Positions 5,351-13,338 are shown, counted from the first letter of the stretch. The stretch: 19,842 nt of DNA from Faecalibacterium sp. UBA1762 (GCA_002314755.1 DCHC01000032.1:1-19842), one strand, 5' to 3'. Notes: generated from the letters alone by a model not told the origin. Program-made: numbers and translations.

Positions 5351-6199
5351 ATGAAGATGAAAAAGATATTACAACGGTGCATGTTGTTGACACTAACATC
5401 GGCTTTTGCGTTGCTGAGCATACCGGCTTTGGCGCTGGAGCAGGATAACCTGGTGGATAGCGCAGGTCTGCTGACCACGGAACAGGCTGTCACGCTGGAG
5501 CAAAAGTTAGATGAGGTCAGCGGTCGACTAAGCTTTGATATTGTGGTGGTCACTACAGAGAATCTGGGTGGCAGCAGCCCTATGGCCTATGCCGATGATT
5601 ATTACGATTACAACGGCTATGGTTGGGGCGAAGAACACGACGGGTGTCTGCTGCTGATCCATATGGATGAAAACCGCGGATACTGGATTTCCACCTGCGG
5701 CTTTGGCGTCCGTGCATTGACGGATTATGATATCTCATCCATTGGGGATACCATTGTTCCGTACCTTTCTGCCGGGGATTATGACGGCGGCTTAAACGCC
5801 TTTTGTGACAGCGTAGAAGACCTGGTACTCCGTGCGCAAAACGGAGATAAATACAGTTTGGATTCTGCTGACTCCCGGGACAATTTAGAACATCTGAACT
5901 ATGCTGCCCCGGTAAAAACCTTTGACCCCAGCAACCTGATTATCGGCGGTCTGCTTGGCTTGACCGTAGCGTTAATTACTGTTGGCGTACTAAAGAGCCA
6001 GTTAAAAACGGTGCGCCGTAAGGCTGCCGCCAACGATTATTATGTGGATGGCAGCTTGGTAATGACCCGCTCCTTTGATCAGTTTATGGGCAGGCATGTC
6101 TCTCGTGTCAAAATAGAGCGGGATCCCCCTTCGGGCAGTTCCAGCACCCACACATCCTCTTCCGGTCGTAGTCACGGCGGGGGCGGAGGACACTTTTAG
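5351..6199 (+). CDS. ydjH: Secreted/membrane TPM-domain protein (YdjH-like)
   Basis: I prefer ATG at 5351 (282 residues): the upstream ATG at 5339 overlaps the only ribosome binding site (AAGGA, 5334-5338). The product begins with a signal peptide (about residues 1-27, KKILQRCMLLTLTSAFALLS, ending ALA). A TPM domain spans about 30-155 (DNLVDSAGLLTTEQAVTLEQ, FDIVVVTTENLGG, then YADDYYDYNGYGWG). A membrane helix at about 195-215 follows, then a basic cytoplasmic segment and a Ser/Gly/His-rich tail ending GGGGGHF. TPM domains occur in photosystem II repair factors with phosphatase activity and in bacterial envelope proteins such as YdjH. The Gly-rich ending followed by His-Phe is common in bacterial TPM proteins. 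It is third in the operon after YdjI- and YdjG-like genes, and a terminator follows 27 nt after the stop. Confidence 0.88.
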   Translation: MKMKKILQRCMLLTLTSAFALLSIPALALEQDNLVDSAGLLTTEQAVTLEQKLDEVSGRLSFDIVVVTTENLGGSSPMAYADDYYDYNGYGWGEEHDGCLLLIHMDENRGYWISTCGFGVRALTDYDISSIGDTIVPYLSAGDYDGGLNAFCDSVEDLVLRAQNGDKYSLDSADSRDNLEHLNYAAPVKTFDPSNLIIGGLLGLTVALITVGVLKSQLKTVRRKAAANDYYVDGSLVMTRSFDQFMGRHVSRVKIERDPPSGSSSTHTSSSGRSHGGGGGHF

Positions 6200-6225
6200 T
6201 CTGCTCTTTTATCATTAGAAAACGC

Positions 6226-6266
6226 AAAAGAGATATCTCCGTTCTTCGGGGAAATCTCTTTTTTTT
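6226..6266 (+). terminator. Rho-independent terminator of the ydj-like operon
   Basis: AAAAGAGAT and TCTCC pair with GGGGA and ATCTCTTTT across a small A/A internal mismatch and a TTCTT-containing loop. A T run extends to 6266. The A-rich 5' flank may let it also stop transcription of the convergent DUF4363 gene, which ends at 6316. Confidence 0.9.
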
Positions 6267-6315
6267 GTTTTCCGTTTGGCATAGTGAGGCATAATGAAAA
6301 ATACTTCCACCTAAG

Positions 6316-6684
6316 CTATGCCATTGAATAATATTGGCAGTGTAGGGCGTGTACCTGACCTTGCGCCCGCTGTAATTCCAGCATCAGATCGGCAAGGTTT
6401 TCCTTTTTGGCATATGCCTGCAGGCCGCAAAGGCTGATGCGCAGGCTGCTGACCAAATCCCGTTTGATGAATAAAGTCAGCAGCTCTTCTCTTTGAGTAC
6501 AGTAATCTACCAGCTCAAGAGCAATGGCATCGGCTTTATCATACTGCTCTGCCAAAGCGGCCTGCTGTAACCGCAGCAGACCGCTTTCTACCGTATCTGT
6601 GGTGACTTTTACCGTAAAGTGTCCCCAGATCGAAAAACCTGCTAAAAGTATCAATACTGCAAAGGCTGCCCTAACACGTTTCAT
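6316..6684 (-). CDS. DUF4363 family protein
   Basis: A 122-residue protein with one N-terminal hydrophobic helix (about residues 4-24, RAAFAVLILLAGFSIWGHF) and an otherwise helical, Leu/Ala/Gln-rich extracytoplasmic domain. This matches the DUF4363 family, small anchored proteins of spore-forming Firmicutes that often accompany a DUF421 (YetF-like) gene, as here. ATG at 6684 is preceded by a G-rich ribosome binding site (AAGGGGGATGA) overlapping the intergenic gap. It begins 16 nt after the DUF421 stop, so the two are co-transcribed. An extended frame reaching into the DUF421 gene exists but would give residues unlike the family. Molecular role unknown. Confidence 0.8.
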   Translation of the reverse strand: MKRVRAAFAVLILLAGFSIWGHFTVKVTTDTVESGLLRLQQAALAEQYDKADAIALELVDYCTQREELLTLFIKRDLVSSLRISLCGLQAYAKKENLADLMLELQRAQGQVHALHCQYYSMA

Positions 6685-6700
6685 TGTTTCGTCATCCCCC

Positions 6701-7456
6701 TTATCCGTTTTTCTTTTCGGTGTCTCGGCGCAAAAAATAGTATTCCTTTTCGGGGGAGCAAAGCAGCAGCAGGGTCTGCTGTAACGTACAGCTCTCTTTT
6801 TCCAAAATGCGGTCAATATCCCCTCGGGTTAAGCCAAGTACCGGCAGTGTATCCGCCTCTAACCCACCGTCTACAATGACCGGCAACTTGGGCAGACGCT
6901 GCTGTGGCAGCCTTTGCCCCTTAAACGAGATGTCGCTTTTGCCGTTGTCACTCGGTGTATCACAGCCACTGTTTTCCGGCGGCTGCAGGTCATCTAACCT
7001 CATCGGCTGCGCCCCGGGCCTTTTGCAGACACTGATAGTACCGTTGGTCTCCACCAGTGCAAGCTCTACATCCATAGGTTCAAAAATGTTTTTTTCACGC
7101 AGAGCCTCCAACAGATCATCCGCCGAAAACCGCAGTTGCCGCAACATATCCTGATCAATTTTACCCCGGTACATAATAATTTTAGAGTTACCTGAGATCA
7201 GGCTTGCCACCTTTTTGCACCGGGCGCTCCAGGCTGAGATCAGTATCTCCAGAGAGACGATCATCAGAACCGGCACCACGCTGCCCGCAACCGGTATCTC
7301 GGGCGATTCGATACTGATAGAGGCAAGGTTGGATATTAGTATGGTGGATACCAGCTCGGAGGGTTGCAGCTCCCCCAGCTGCTTTTTGCCCATCAGCCGC
7401 ATGGAAAAAACAATGATACAATAAATCAGAACGGTGCGTAAAATCAAGATCAGCAT
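6701..7456 (-). CDS. DUF421 membrane protein (YetF/YrbG-like)
   Basis: A 251-residue protein with three N-terminal membrane helices (about 3-20, 35-50, 58-76) and a soluble DUF421 domain. Family landmarks are visible: FSMRLMGKKQLGELQPSELV at 17-36, SGNSKIIMYRGKID near 87-101, and LRQLRFSADDLLEALREK, FEPMDVELALVETNGTISV after it. YetF-like proteins are known in Bacillus spores and membranes, but their activity is not settled. ATG at 7456 has AGGAG at a suitable distance. It is the first gene of a two-gene minus-strand unit with DUF4363, divergent from the germination operon across 112 bp. That position and the partner suggest a sporulation- or spore-membrane-related role (inference). Confidence 0.88.
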   Translation of the reverse strand: MLILILRTVLIYCIIVFSMRLMGKKQLGELQPSELVSTILISNLASISIESPEIPVAGSVVPVLMIVSLEILISAWSARCKKVASLISGNSKIIMYRGKIDQDMLRQLRFSADDLLEALREKNIFEPMDVELALVETNGTISVCKRPGAQPMRLDDLQPPENSGCDTPSDNGKSDISFKGQRLPQQRLPKLPVIVDGGLEADTLPVLGLTRGDIDRILEKESCTLQQTLLLLCSPEKEYYFLRRDTEKKNG

Positions 7457-7501
7457 AACGCGTCTCCTCTCTGTTTTTATATGATTAGTTTGGTTCGCGC
7501 T

Positions 7502-7531
7502 GCATAAAAGTATTCCCGCAAACCGATACTG
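7502..7531 (+). promoter_or_regulatory. Candidate sigma-G (forespore) promoter of the germination operon
   Basis: GCATA (7502-7506) fits the forespore -35 pattern GHATR. Eighteen bases later, GATACTG (7525-7531) matches 5 of 7 positions of the sigma-G -10 pattern CATWMTA (consensus from memory). No good sigma-A boxes are apparent in this gap. Germination receptor operons are classically sigma-G-dependent, and sigG lies about 5 kb downstream. Predicted start to ATG is about 30 nt. Confidence 0.5.
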
Positions 7532-7568
7532 TCAGTAGCGTATTAAAAAAATAAGGGAGGGAAGCTCC

Positions 7569-9053
7569 ATGCAGCCGTTGGATAGCGACCTGCAAAAAAA
7601 TGTAGAATGGTTACAGGAATGTTTTTTGCCCAGCGCTGATTTTTACTGTAAACCGGTATGCATCGGGGGAATACAGGGCGTTTTGTGCATGTTCGAAGGG
7701 CTTTCCGGTTTGGAAAAGCTGTGGCAGATGGCCGCCGGCGCCTGGAGCAGGCTGCCTGAAAACTGGTCCAATGCCGATGAGCTGCTGGATTATCTGCTGC
7801 AGGATACCGTCATACCGGTGGACCCCTCCCCTGTAACGGATAAAGCAACGTTGGCAGGCATGCTTTGCAGCGGTTGTACGGCCCTAATGTTGCAGGGTTC
7901 AGACCGGGCACTGACGGTTTCTACCCAGCAGCAGTTAGGGCGCTCGGTGGCCGAGCCAACAGGGGAGGGCAATCTGCATGGGGCCCACGAGGGCTTTGTG
8001 GAGCATCTGCGCACCAATATCAGTATGGTGCGCCGTTTGATCCGTGCGCCGGGGCTGTGCTGTCAGATTATGCCGATGGGTCGCTCCACAGGGACAGAGG
8101 TTGCTCTGCTCTACCACAGAGACAAATGTCCCCCCAAACTACTACGTACCCTGCAAAGCAGGCTGAAACAGACCGATATGGATATGATCTTGGATGGGGG
8201 ATATCTGGTTCCGTTTTTGGTGGGCGGCCCGTTCAGTTTATTCGCGAGTGTCGGCTTTACGGAAAAACCGGATACCGCCGTGGCAAAGCTGTGTGAGGGT
8301 AAGGTGATTATTCTGGTTGGGGGCAGCCCTTTTGCGGTGATTTTTCCCTACTTTTTTGCCGAGCATTTTCAGACAATGGATGATTATGCCCAGCGACCGT
8401 ACTTCACCTGCTTTATCCGGTTGCTGCGGTACGCTGCCTTTGGTTTATCCGTTTTGCTGCCGGGAATGTTTTTGGCAGTAGCGGATTTTACGCCGGAGCT
8501 ATTGCCGGGTACACTGTTGTATCAAATCGCTTCGGCGCAGGCAACCACGCCTTTTTCACTGTTTTGCGAGACCTTTTTGGTCAACCTGCTGCTGGAGATC
8601 ATCCGGGAAGCCGGTTTGCGTCTTCCCAAAAGCGTGGGTCACGCCGTCAGCCTGGTGTCTGCGTTGATCGTGGGGGATGCTGCCGTGCAGATCGGGTTAC
8701 TGGGCACGCCGGTGCTTGTAGCGTGTGCGCTATCGGCCCTCTGTTCGTATGTGGTGCCCGCCCTTTACGAACAGGGTATTATTTTGCGGCTCAGCTTTAT
8801 TTTGACCGGCGGGCTGATGGGTCCTGTAGGGATTGCGTTGCTTTCCTGTTTTTGTTTGGCAGATCTATGTCGCCTGACCCAGCTTGGCTTGCCGTACCTT
8901 GCTCCGTTTTTGCCCGGCAGTCCCGGTGCGTGGCAGGACGGTTTTTTGCGTACCAGCTGGCGTAAACTGACAGGTAAAAGACCTTTTACTGTAAGAGACT
9001 ATTTTACACAGAAGCCTTTTCGGCGCGGGGCGGATGATACAACGGAGGTGTAG
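7569..9053 (+). CDS. Spore germination receptor subunit A (GerA/GerKA family)
   Basis: A 494-residue GerA-family protein, normal length for the A subunit of Ger-type nutrient receptors in the spore inner membrane. The N-terminal soluble domain (about 1-270) includes GRSVAEPTGEGNLHGAHEGF, the equivalent of the family RSVxEPxxExxxxGPREGF motif, followed by RTNISMVRRLI. The C-terminal part has about five membrane helices from residue ~278, with LRLPKSVGHAVSLVSALIVG near 348-367, another family hallmark. ATG at 7569 follows GGGAGGG (7556-7562). GerB- and GerC-type genes follow, making a complete A-B-C operon. The germinant is not predictable from sequence. I cannot tell gerA, gerB or gerK paralogues apart, so no symbol is given. 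Confidence 0.95.
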   Translation: MQPLDSDLQKNVEWLQECFLPSADFYCKPVCIGGIQGVLCMFEGLSGLEKLWQMAAGAWSRLPENWSNADELLDYLLQDTVIPVDPSPVTDKATLAGMLCSGCTALMLQGSDRALTVSTQQQLGRSVAEPTGEGNLHGAHEGFVEHLRTNISMVRRLIRAPGLCCQIMPMGRSTGTEVALLYHRDKCPPKLLRTLQSRLKQTDMDMILDGGYLVPFLVGGPFSLFASVGFTEKPDTAVAKLCEGKVIILVGGSPFAVIFPYFFAEHFQTMDDYAQRPYFTCFIRLLRYAAFGLSVLLPGMFLAVADFTPELLPGTLLYQIASAQATTPFSLFCETFLVNLLLEIIREAGLRLPKSVGHAVSLVSALIVGDAAVQIGLLGTPVLVACALSALCSYVVPALYEQGIILRLSFILTGGLMGPVGIALLSCFCLADLCRLTQLGLPYLAPFLPGSPGAWQDGFLRTSWRKLTGKRPFTVRDYFTQKPFRRGADDTTEV

Positions 9054-9068
9054 CGTAGCATTGCTAAG

Positions 9069-10076
9069 ATGAAAAAAGAAACCGGACAAAAGGGTAAGTT
9101 TGCTCTGCTGGTAATCTGCTATCTTTCCCGCATGGTGATCGGCTCCTCCCAGCCCTTTGGCGTTCAGCCTGCAGCCCTGATCTGTATTGTGGCAGCTGGC
9201 ACCCTGCTGCAGCTTGCTGTGATAGGCTGGTTGAAAGGCCTGCAGCCGCCTGCCAACCGGGTGATGTGCGGGCTGCTTACCCTATGCCTTTCTATCACCG
9301 CGGCATACGACTTTATCAAGGCAGACCGGTTTTATCGCGGGGTGACCAGCCAGCACTTTGTGTTCTGGTGGTTGACTGCGGGCATGGTGCTGTTTGGCTG
9401 GTACGCTGCCTTTTGCGGCTTTGCTGCAGTGCAGCGGATGGCAAAGCCAGTGTATTTGCTGATGATGCTCTCACTGATTATTTTGGCACTGACTGGGGAC
9501 TACACCCGGCAAAATCTGCCGGTTGTCACCCCGGATAAGGAGAATACCGTTCAAACTGTGAATCTGTTGCTGCAATACACCTTTAGCGGCGAGGAATTGC
9601 TATGGGTCTGCTGGCAACAGGATGGCTTTGGGGAGAACATCAAAAAAACAGTGCCACCGCTGCGTAAGGCAATGCTGATACGAACCGTGTTCATTGTAAT
9701 TTTCAGTCTGCTGGGAGGTATGGCGTTGGGCGAAGGCTTTGCCACCACACCCCAGATTTTCGGCAGGCTTTCCCTGCAAAGCGGTGGGCAGAACGCGGCT
9801 TACACGGGCGTACTTTATCATACGGTATGGCTGGCAGCCCTTGCGGTCAGGGTGGGTGTGATTTGCTGTACAGTAAAAGACCTTGTCAGAAAATCTCTGC
9901 CGGACTGCCCTGCACGTATCCGCTTTGGTCTGGTCAGCGGGGTCATTTTAGCGGGATGCATTTATTGGAACAACAGTTGGCAACAGGACGGTACCCGGCT
10001 GCTGACGGTTGCCACGGTCATGCTGCTGATAATGATGACTCTGACCCAAAAGAAAGGAAGGTCGCGCATCAAGTGA
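9069..10076 (+). CDS. Spore germination receptor subunit B (GerAB/GerKB, Spore_permease family)
   Basis: A 335-residue polytopic protein with about ten hydrophobic segments, from the spore-permease branch of the APC amino-acid transporter superfamily, which binds the germinant in GerA-type receptors. It is somewhat short for the family (about 360-370 residues). Recognisable stretches include FALLVICYLSRMVIGSSQPF in helix 1 and a QTVNLLLQYTFSGEELLW segment in mid-protein. ATG at 9069 is 15 nt after the A-subunit stop, but the only good ribosome binding site, GGAGG at 9044-9048, is 20 nt away. Either initiation uses ATT at 9060, or ribosomes re-initiate after the upstream stop. The next gene overlaps its stop by GTGA. 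Confidence 0.92.
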   Translation: MKKETGQKGKFALLVICYLSRMVIGSSQPFGVQPAALICIVAAGTLLQLAVIGWLKGLQPPANRVMCGLLTLCLSITAAYDFIKADRFYRGVTSQHFVFWWLTAGMVLFGWYAAFCGFAAVQRMAKPVYLLMMLSLIILALTGDYTRQNLPVVTPDKENTVQTVNLLLQYTFSGEELLWVCWQQDGFGENIKKTVPPLRKAMLIRTVFIVIFSLLGGMALGEGFATTPQIFGRLSLQSGGQNAAYTGVLYHTVWLAALAVRVGVICCTVKDLVRKSLPDCPARIRFGLVSGVILAGCIYWNNSWQQDGTRLLTVATVMLLIMMTLTQKKGRSRIK

Positions 10077-11056
10077 AAAAGCTCCTACTGATTCTGACGG
10101 TGGTGGCCAGTTCCTTTCTGACAGGCTGCTCCTCCCAGTCGGTCGCCATCAGCCGCCGTGCCATGGTGTGTCTTGTCTATCTGGAGCAGACGGAGCAAGG
10201 CTATACCGCACTTGTGGCGGTACGGGATTTTGCTGCTAAGGAGGACGGTTCAGACCCCATCATTTTGCATTCAGCACAAGATGAAACCCCTGTGGGTGCT
10301 ATGACAAAGGCAGCTTGCGCAGACGGTCAGCAGCCTTTTTTTGCCCGAAACCGATTACTTTTTGTGGGGGAAAGGCTTGCGGATAGCGGTCTTGCGCAGC
10401 TTACTAAGGCTTTATCTGACCATTCGGGCATTTACCGAAACCCCAACATCTGGGTTTGGGCAAACGGTGCTGAAGCATTAAATGACGTCGCTCCTTTGGC
10501 AAGTTTTATCCCGGCTGCGGAAAAACTGCCGGAAAGCTTCGGCTGCGCAACAACCCTGATGCAGCTTGCCGCCTGCCCCGGCAAACCGGTGGTTCCGATC
10601 ATCAACTTAAAAACCGAACAGGGAAAAGCCCTGGCGGTACCGGTGGGTATCCGGGTTTGCGGACAGGATGCAGTTGCCTTTTACAGCGAAAGCGATGCGG
10701 AATATTACGGCCTGCTGCGCAGCCGTCAGCGCCGGCTGAATTTGACAGTCAGTCAGTCGGATGGCACCCGGGCGCTGGTACAACTTACCCGGCTACGCTG
10801 CCGGGTGCAGCCGGATTCGGACGGAAAGCTTACCCTGTTTCTTACCGGCAGGGGGGTGGTGCAGCAGGGGATAGCCGACCCTGCGCTATACGGCTGCGTC
10901 GCCCGGCAGCTTGCGGAAAATTGCGGTGCGCTGCGCTCAAAGCTATCTCTTTGCGGAGTGGATGTACCGGATTTTTCTCTGTTAAAGACTTCAATGGACG
11001 GCGATGTTGCGACCGACCTCTCCCTGCGTATCCGTGTGGCAATCCGATGGGAGTAG
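10073..11056 (+). CDS. Spore germination receptor subunit C lipoprotein (GerAC/GerKC, Ger(x)C family)
   Basis: A 327-residue lipoprotein and third part of the germinant receptor. The start is GTG at 10073, overlapping the B-subunit stop (GTGA), with AGAAAGGAAGG just upstream (10050-10060). The signal peptide KKLLLILTVVASSFLTGC ends in a lipobox with Cys19 as the lipid-modified residue. The body fits Ger(x)C: an N-terminal domain with SGIYRNPNIWVWANGAEALN, and a C-terminal domain ending with outer-surface strands. At 327 residues it is shorter than typical C subunits (about 370-400). An open frame extends upstream to 9827 inside the B-subunit gene but would bury the signal peptide, so I reject that start. 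No clear terminator follows. Confidence 0.93.
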   Translation: MKKLLLILTVVASSFLTGCSSQSVAISRRAMVCLVYLEQTEQGYTALVAVRDFAAKEDGSDPIILHSAQDETPVGAMTKAACADGQQPFFARNRLLFVGERLADSGLAQLTKALSDHSGIYRNPNIWVWANGAEALNDVAPLASFIPAAEKLPESFGCATTLMQLAACPGKPVVPIINLKTEQGKALAVPVGIRVCGQDAVAFYSESDAEYYGLLRSRQRRLNLTVSQSDGTRALVQLTRLRCRVQPDSDGKLTLFLTGRGVVQQGIADPALYGCVARQLAENCGALRSKLSLCGVDVPDFSLLKTSMDGDVATDLSLRIRVAIRWE

Positions 11057-11130
11057 GCTATTCGGCAGAGTGCTTTGCTGTTGCGGAAAGAAAAAACCGG
11101 ATCTTTTAAAGCTCCGGGGTTGTGACTGTG

Positions 11131-11159
11131 TTGCTTTTTTTTAATGATATTGATATAAT
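11131..11159 (+). promoter_or_regulatory. Sigma-A promoter for the tandem HAD gene
   Basis: TTGCTT (11131-11136) and a perfect TATAAT (11154-11159) are 17 bp apart. The predicted start near 11166 gives a leader of about 39 nt ending in the AGGAGAGGAACAGG ribosome binding site before ATG 11205. This separates the gene from the germination operon. Confidence 0.75.
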
Positions 11160-11204
11160 AGAGATCGTAGAAGTTTGTCCAGGGACGGATAGGAGAGGAA
11201 CAGG

Positions 11205-12485
11205 ATGATTCGCGCAGTTATTTTTGATATGGACGGTCTGATGTATGACACCGAGCCGCTGGTGGAAAAATGCTGGAAAAAGGCAGTGGGACACGCACGG
11301 ATTCCCTTGACCGCACAAACTCTTGCGGAGCTGCGTACCCGCAATTCTGCCGATCGGGAAAGTTATTTGAAAAGTATTTTCGGTGATCATATCGACTATA
11401 AGAGGCTGGAACGGCAGATGTACCGGGAGCTGCACACCCTGATAGGTACTCGCGGCCTGCCTATCAAGCCGGGCCTTTGGGAGCTGCTGGTGTGGCTGCG
11501 CCGAAACGGTTACCGCTTGGCGGTGCAGACCACCAATAGCAGCGAGGTGGCTGCCTGGTATTTGGAGATCAGCGGCTGTGCGGAATATTTTGATGTGACG
11601 GTTTCCGGTAAGGCAGTCGTAAGCAGCAAACCGGAGCCGGAAATATATACCAAAACGGTACATAAGCTTGACCTGCGTCCGGAGGAATGCCTGGTGCTGG
11701 AGGATTCCTCCGCCGGTATTATCGGAGCACACAGGGCGGGTTGCCCCTCCATTATGATACCGGATATGGACCCACCCACCTCCGGTGCCCGTGCCCTGGC
11801 CAAAAAAATCATGCCATCCCTAAGAGATGTGATAGATTATATTCGCAATGGCAACAACCTGCCGGAGCGTCCCTGGCAGGCAGTGCGTAACATTGTTTTT
11901 GACTTTGGCGGTGTGCTGTTGGATTACAATCCCCGTGCCTATCTGCGGGACCGGTTCGCCGACAAAAACGTGGAGGATGTGCTGTACAACGATATTTTCG
12001 GCAGCGAGACCTGGCTGAAAAGTGACGCCGGCCTGATTAGCCGAAAAGAGGCGAATGACATTTACCTCTCTCAGGCAAAAAAAGCCGGTTACCTTTTTGA
12101 GGCCCAGACGGTTTTGGATGAGTGGCAGGATCTGCTGCGTACCAAGCAGGACTCCGTTGCCCTGCTGCAGCGGCTGAAAAAAAGAGGGTACCGTCTGTAC
12201 TTTCTTTCCAATATTTCGGAGGATACCTTTGCGGAGGTCTCTAAACGGGATTTCATGAAGTTGTTTGACGGCGGCGTAACCTCCTTTGAGACCCATATCC
12301 TCAAGCCGGGTGTAGAAATCTATCAGCAGCTGCTTGCCAACTACCGGCTGCGTCCGGAGGAGACCATCTTCTTTGACGACACTCAGGAAAATGTGGATGT
12401 AGCCAATGAACTGGGCATCATCGGCCGCAGGTTTCACTCGGCTTTGCTTGCCGCGAAAAACCTTGAGGGCTATCAGGTACTGTAA
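11205..12485 (+). CDS. Tandem HAD-IA hydrolase fusion (two complete phosphatase domains)
   Basis: A 426-residue protein made of two haloacid dehalogenase-superfamily domains, each with all four catalytic motifs. Domain 1 (about 1-215) resembles beta-phosphoglucomutase-like phosphatases: FDMDGLMYD with nucleophile Asp8 and acid Asp10, VQTTNSS, a Lys in SSKPEPEIY, and VLEDSSAG. Domain 2 (about 228-426) resembles YihX-type HAD-IA phosphatases: VFDFGGVLLDYNP with Asp233, FLSNIS, ILKPGVEIY with its Lys, and FFDDTQENV. In domain 2 the usual second Asp is replaced by Gly (DFGG), which is normal for the YihX/epoxide-hydrolase N-terminal group. Substrates are probably small phosphorylated metabolites; none can be named. 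It has its own promoter. Its stop is only 9 nt from the stop of the convergent sigG, with no visible terminator between. Confidence 0.9.
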   Translation: MIRAVIFDMDGLMYDTEPLVEKCWKKAVGHARIPLTAQTLAELRTRNSADRESYLKSIFGDHIDYKRLERQMYRELHTLIGTRGLPIKPGLWELLVWLRRNGYRLAVQTTNSSEVAAWYLEISGCAEYFDVTVSGKAVVSSKPEPEIYTKTVHKLDLRPEECLVLEDSSAGIIGAHRAGCPSIMIPDMDPPTSGARALAKKIMPSLRDVIDYIRNGNNLPERPWQAVRNIVFDFGGVLLDYNPRAYLRDRFADKNVEDVLYNDIFGSETWLKSDAGLISRKEANDIYLSQAKKAGYLFEAQTVLDEWQDLLRTKQDSVALLQRLKKRGYRLYFLSNISEDTFAEVSKRDFMKLFDGGVTSFETHILKPGVEIYQQLLANYRLRPEETIFFDDTQENVDVANELGIIGRRFHSALLAAKNLEGYQVL

Positions 12486-12494
12486 ATTTTGGTT

Positions 12495-13286
12495 CTAATG
12501 CAACACCGTATCTATTTTTTTCAGAGCATTTTTCTCCAGTCGGCTGACCTGTGCCTGGCTGATACCAATCTCCCGGGCTACATCCGTTTGGGTTTTCCCC
12601 TGTAGATATCTTTGGGAGAGAATATTCTTTTCCCGCTGGGACATATCGTTTACCGTCTGCCTGAACAGGATGGAAAAGATCCAGTTGTCCTCTCCGTTGG
12701 CGTCCCCAATTTGGTCCATAACACAGACGGTGTCGTTACCCTCGCTATAGACGGCTTCAAACAGAGAGAGCGGCTCGCTGATGGATTCCAGCGCGGTGGT
12801 CACATCTGATTCCTTCACCCCTAATATTTCTGCAATCTGCCGGTGGCTTGGCTCACCGGCAGTGTTTTTTTGCAGCTGGTCCCTCACCTGCAGGGCACGG
12901 TAAGCAAGATCTCTCATACTGCGGCTGACCCGTAAAGGAGTGTTATCCCGCAAAAACCGTCGGATCTCTCCCACGATCATGGGCACGCCGTAGGTGGAAA
13001 AGCGTACCCCCTGACTGGTATCAAAATTGTCAATCGCCTTCATCAGTCCGATGCAGCCCACCTGAAACAGATCGTCCGGGTCTGCTGTACGACCGGCAAA
13101 TTTTTGCACTACGCTTAAAACCAGCCGCAGGTTTCCGGAGATCATCCTCTCCCGCGCAGCGGCAGCCTTTTCACCGCCGGTATGGATGGTCCGCAGCAAC
13201 CCGCTTTTTTCCGTTTCGGTCAATACCGGCAGCGTGGCGGTGTCAAACCCACTCAGCTCCACTTTGTGATTGTAGATATCCTTCAC
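12495..13286 (-). CDS. sigG: RNA polymerase sporulation sigma factor SigG
   Basis: A 263-residue group-3 sigma-70 factor that directs late forespore transcription. The N-terminal KVELSGFDTATLPVLTETE matches the sigma-G hallmark KVEICGVDTxxLPVL. Region 2 (about 42-115) has NLRLVLSVVQKF, DDLFQVGCIGLMKAIDNFD, FSTYGVPMIVGEIRRFLRD. Region 3 follows with RVSRSMRDLAYRALQVRDQL and a helix-turn-helix near 145-165. Region 4 (about 213-258) ends with GKTQTDVAREIGISQAQVSR. Length and motifs are near-identical in order to B. subtilis SigG. The start is uncertain: GTG at 13286 has AGAAAGG only 2 nt upstream, whereas GTG at 13262 has AAGGA 16 nt upstream. It is convergent with the HAD gene and divergent from ylmC. 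The spoIIG locus that usually precedes it in Bacillus is absent here. Confidence 0.95.
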   Translation of the reverse strand: MKDIYNHKVELSGFDTATLPVLTETEKSGLLRTIHTGGEKAAAARERMISGNLRLVLSVVQKFAGRTADPDDLFQVGCIGLMKAIDNFDTSQGVRFSTYGVPMIVGEIRRFLRDNTPLRVSRSMRDLAYRALQVRDQLQKNTAGEPSHRQIAEILGVKESDVTTALESISEPLSLFEAVYSEGNDTVCVMDQIGDANGEDNWIFSILFRQTVNDMSQREKNILSQRYLQGKTQTDVAREIGISQAQVSRLEKNALKKIDTVLH

Positions 13287-13309
13287 AGCCTTTCTTCTAT
13301 TCTTACAGA

Positions 13310-13338
13310 AAGTGTGCCCTTTTTACAGAAATATAGTC
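13310..13338 (-). promoter_or_regulatory. Weak candidate forespore promoter of sigG
   Basis: On the minus strand, GACTA (13338-13334) matches 4 of 5 of GHATR and, 17 nt later, CACACTT (13316-13310) matches 5 of 7 of CATWMTA. The overlapping GGGCACACTT also fits the sigma-F -10 pattern GGNNANANTW. Dual sigma-F/sigma-G control is known for sigG in Bacillus. Consensus patterns are from memory and the -35 is poor. Confidence 0.35.

Noticed and set aside
6685..6816. Upstream extension of the DUF4363 gene into the DUF421 gene
   Set aside because: The 44 extra residues are a frame-shifted reading of the DUF421 end. ATG 6684 is followed directly by the membrane helix.
8150..8165. CTGCAAAGCAGG resembling hairpin P4 of the cloverleaf leader
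   Set aside because: It is a short match inside the GerA-type coding sequence without the other helices; chance is sufficient.
9827..10072. Upstream extension of the GerC-type gene inside the B-subunit gene
   Set aside because: It would place 82 residues before a perfect lipoprotein signal peptide. GTG 10073 with a GTGA overlap explains the gene fully.
11097..11117. Imperfect palindrome CCGGA...TCCGG after the germination operon
   Set aside because: It has no following T run and almost no loop, so I did not call it a terminator.
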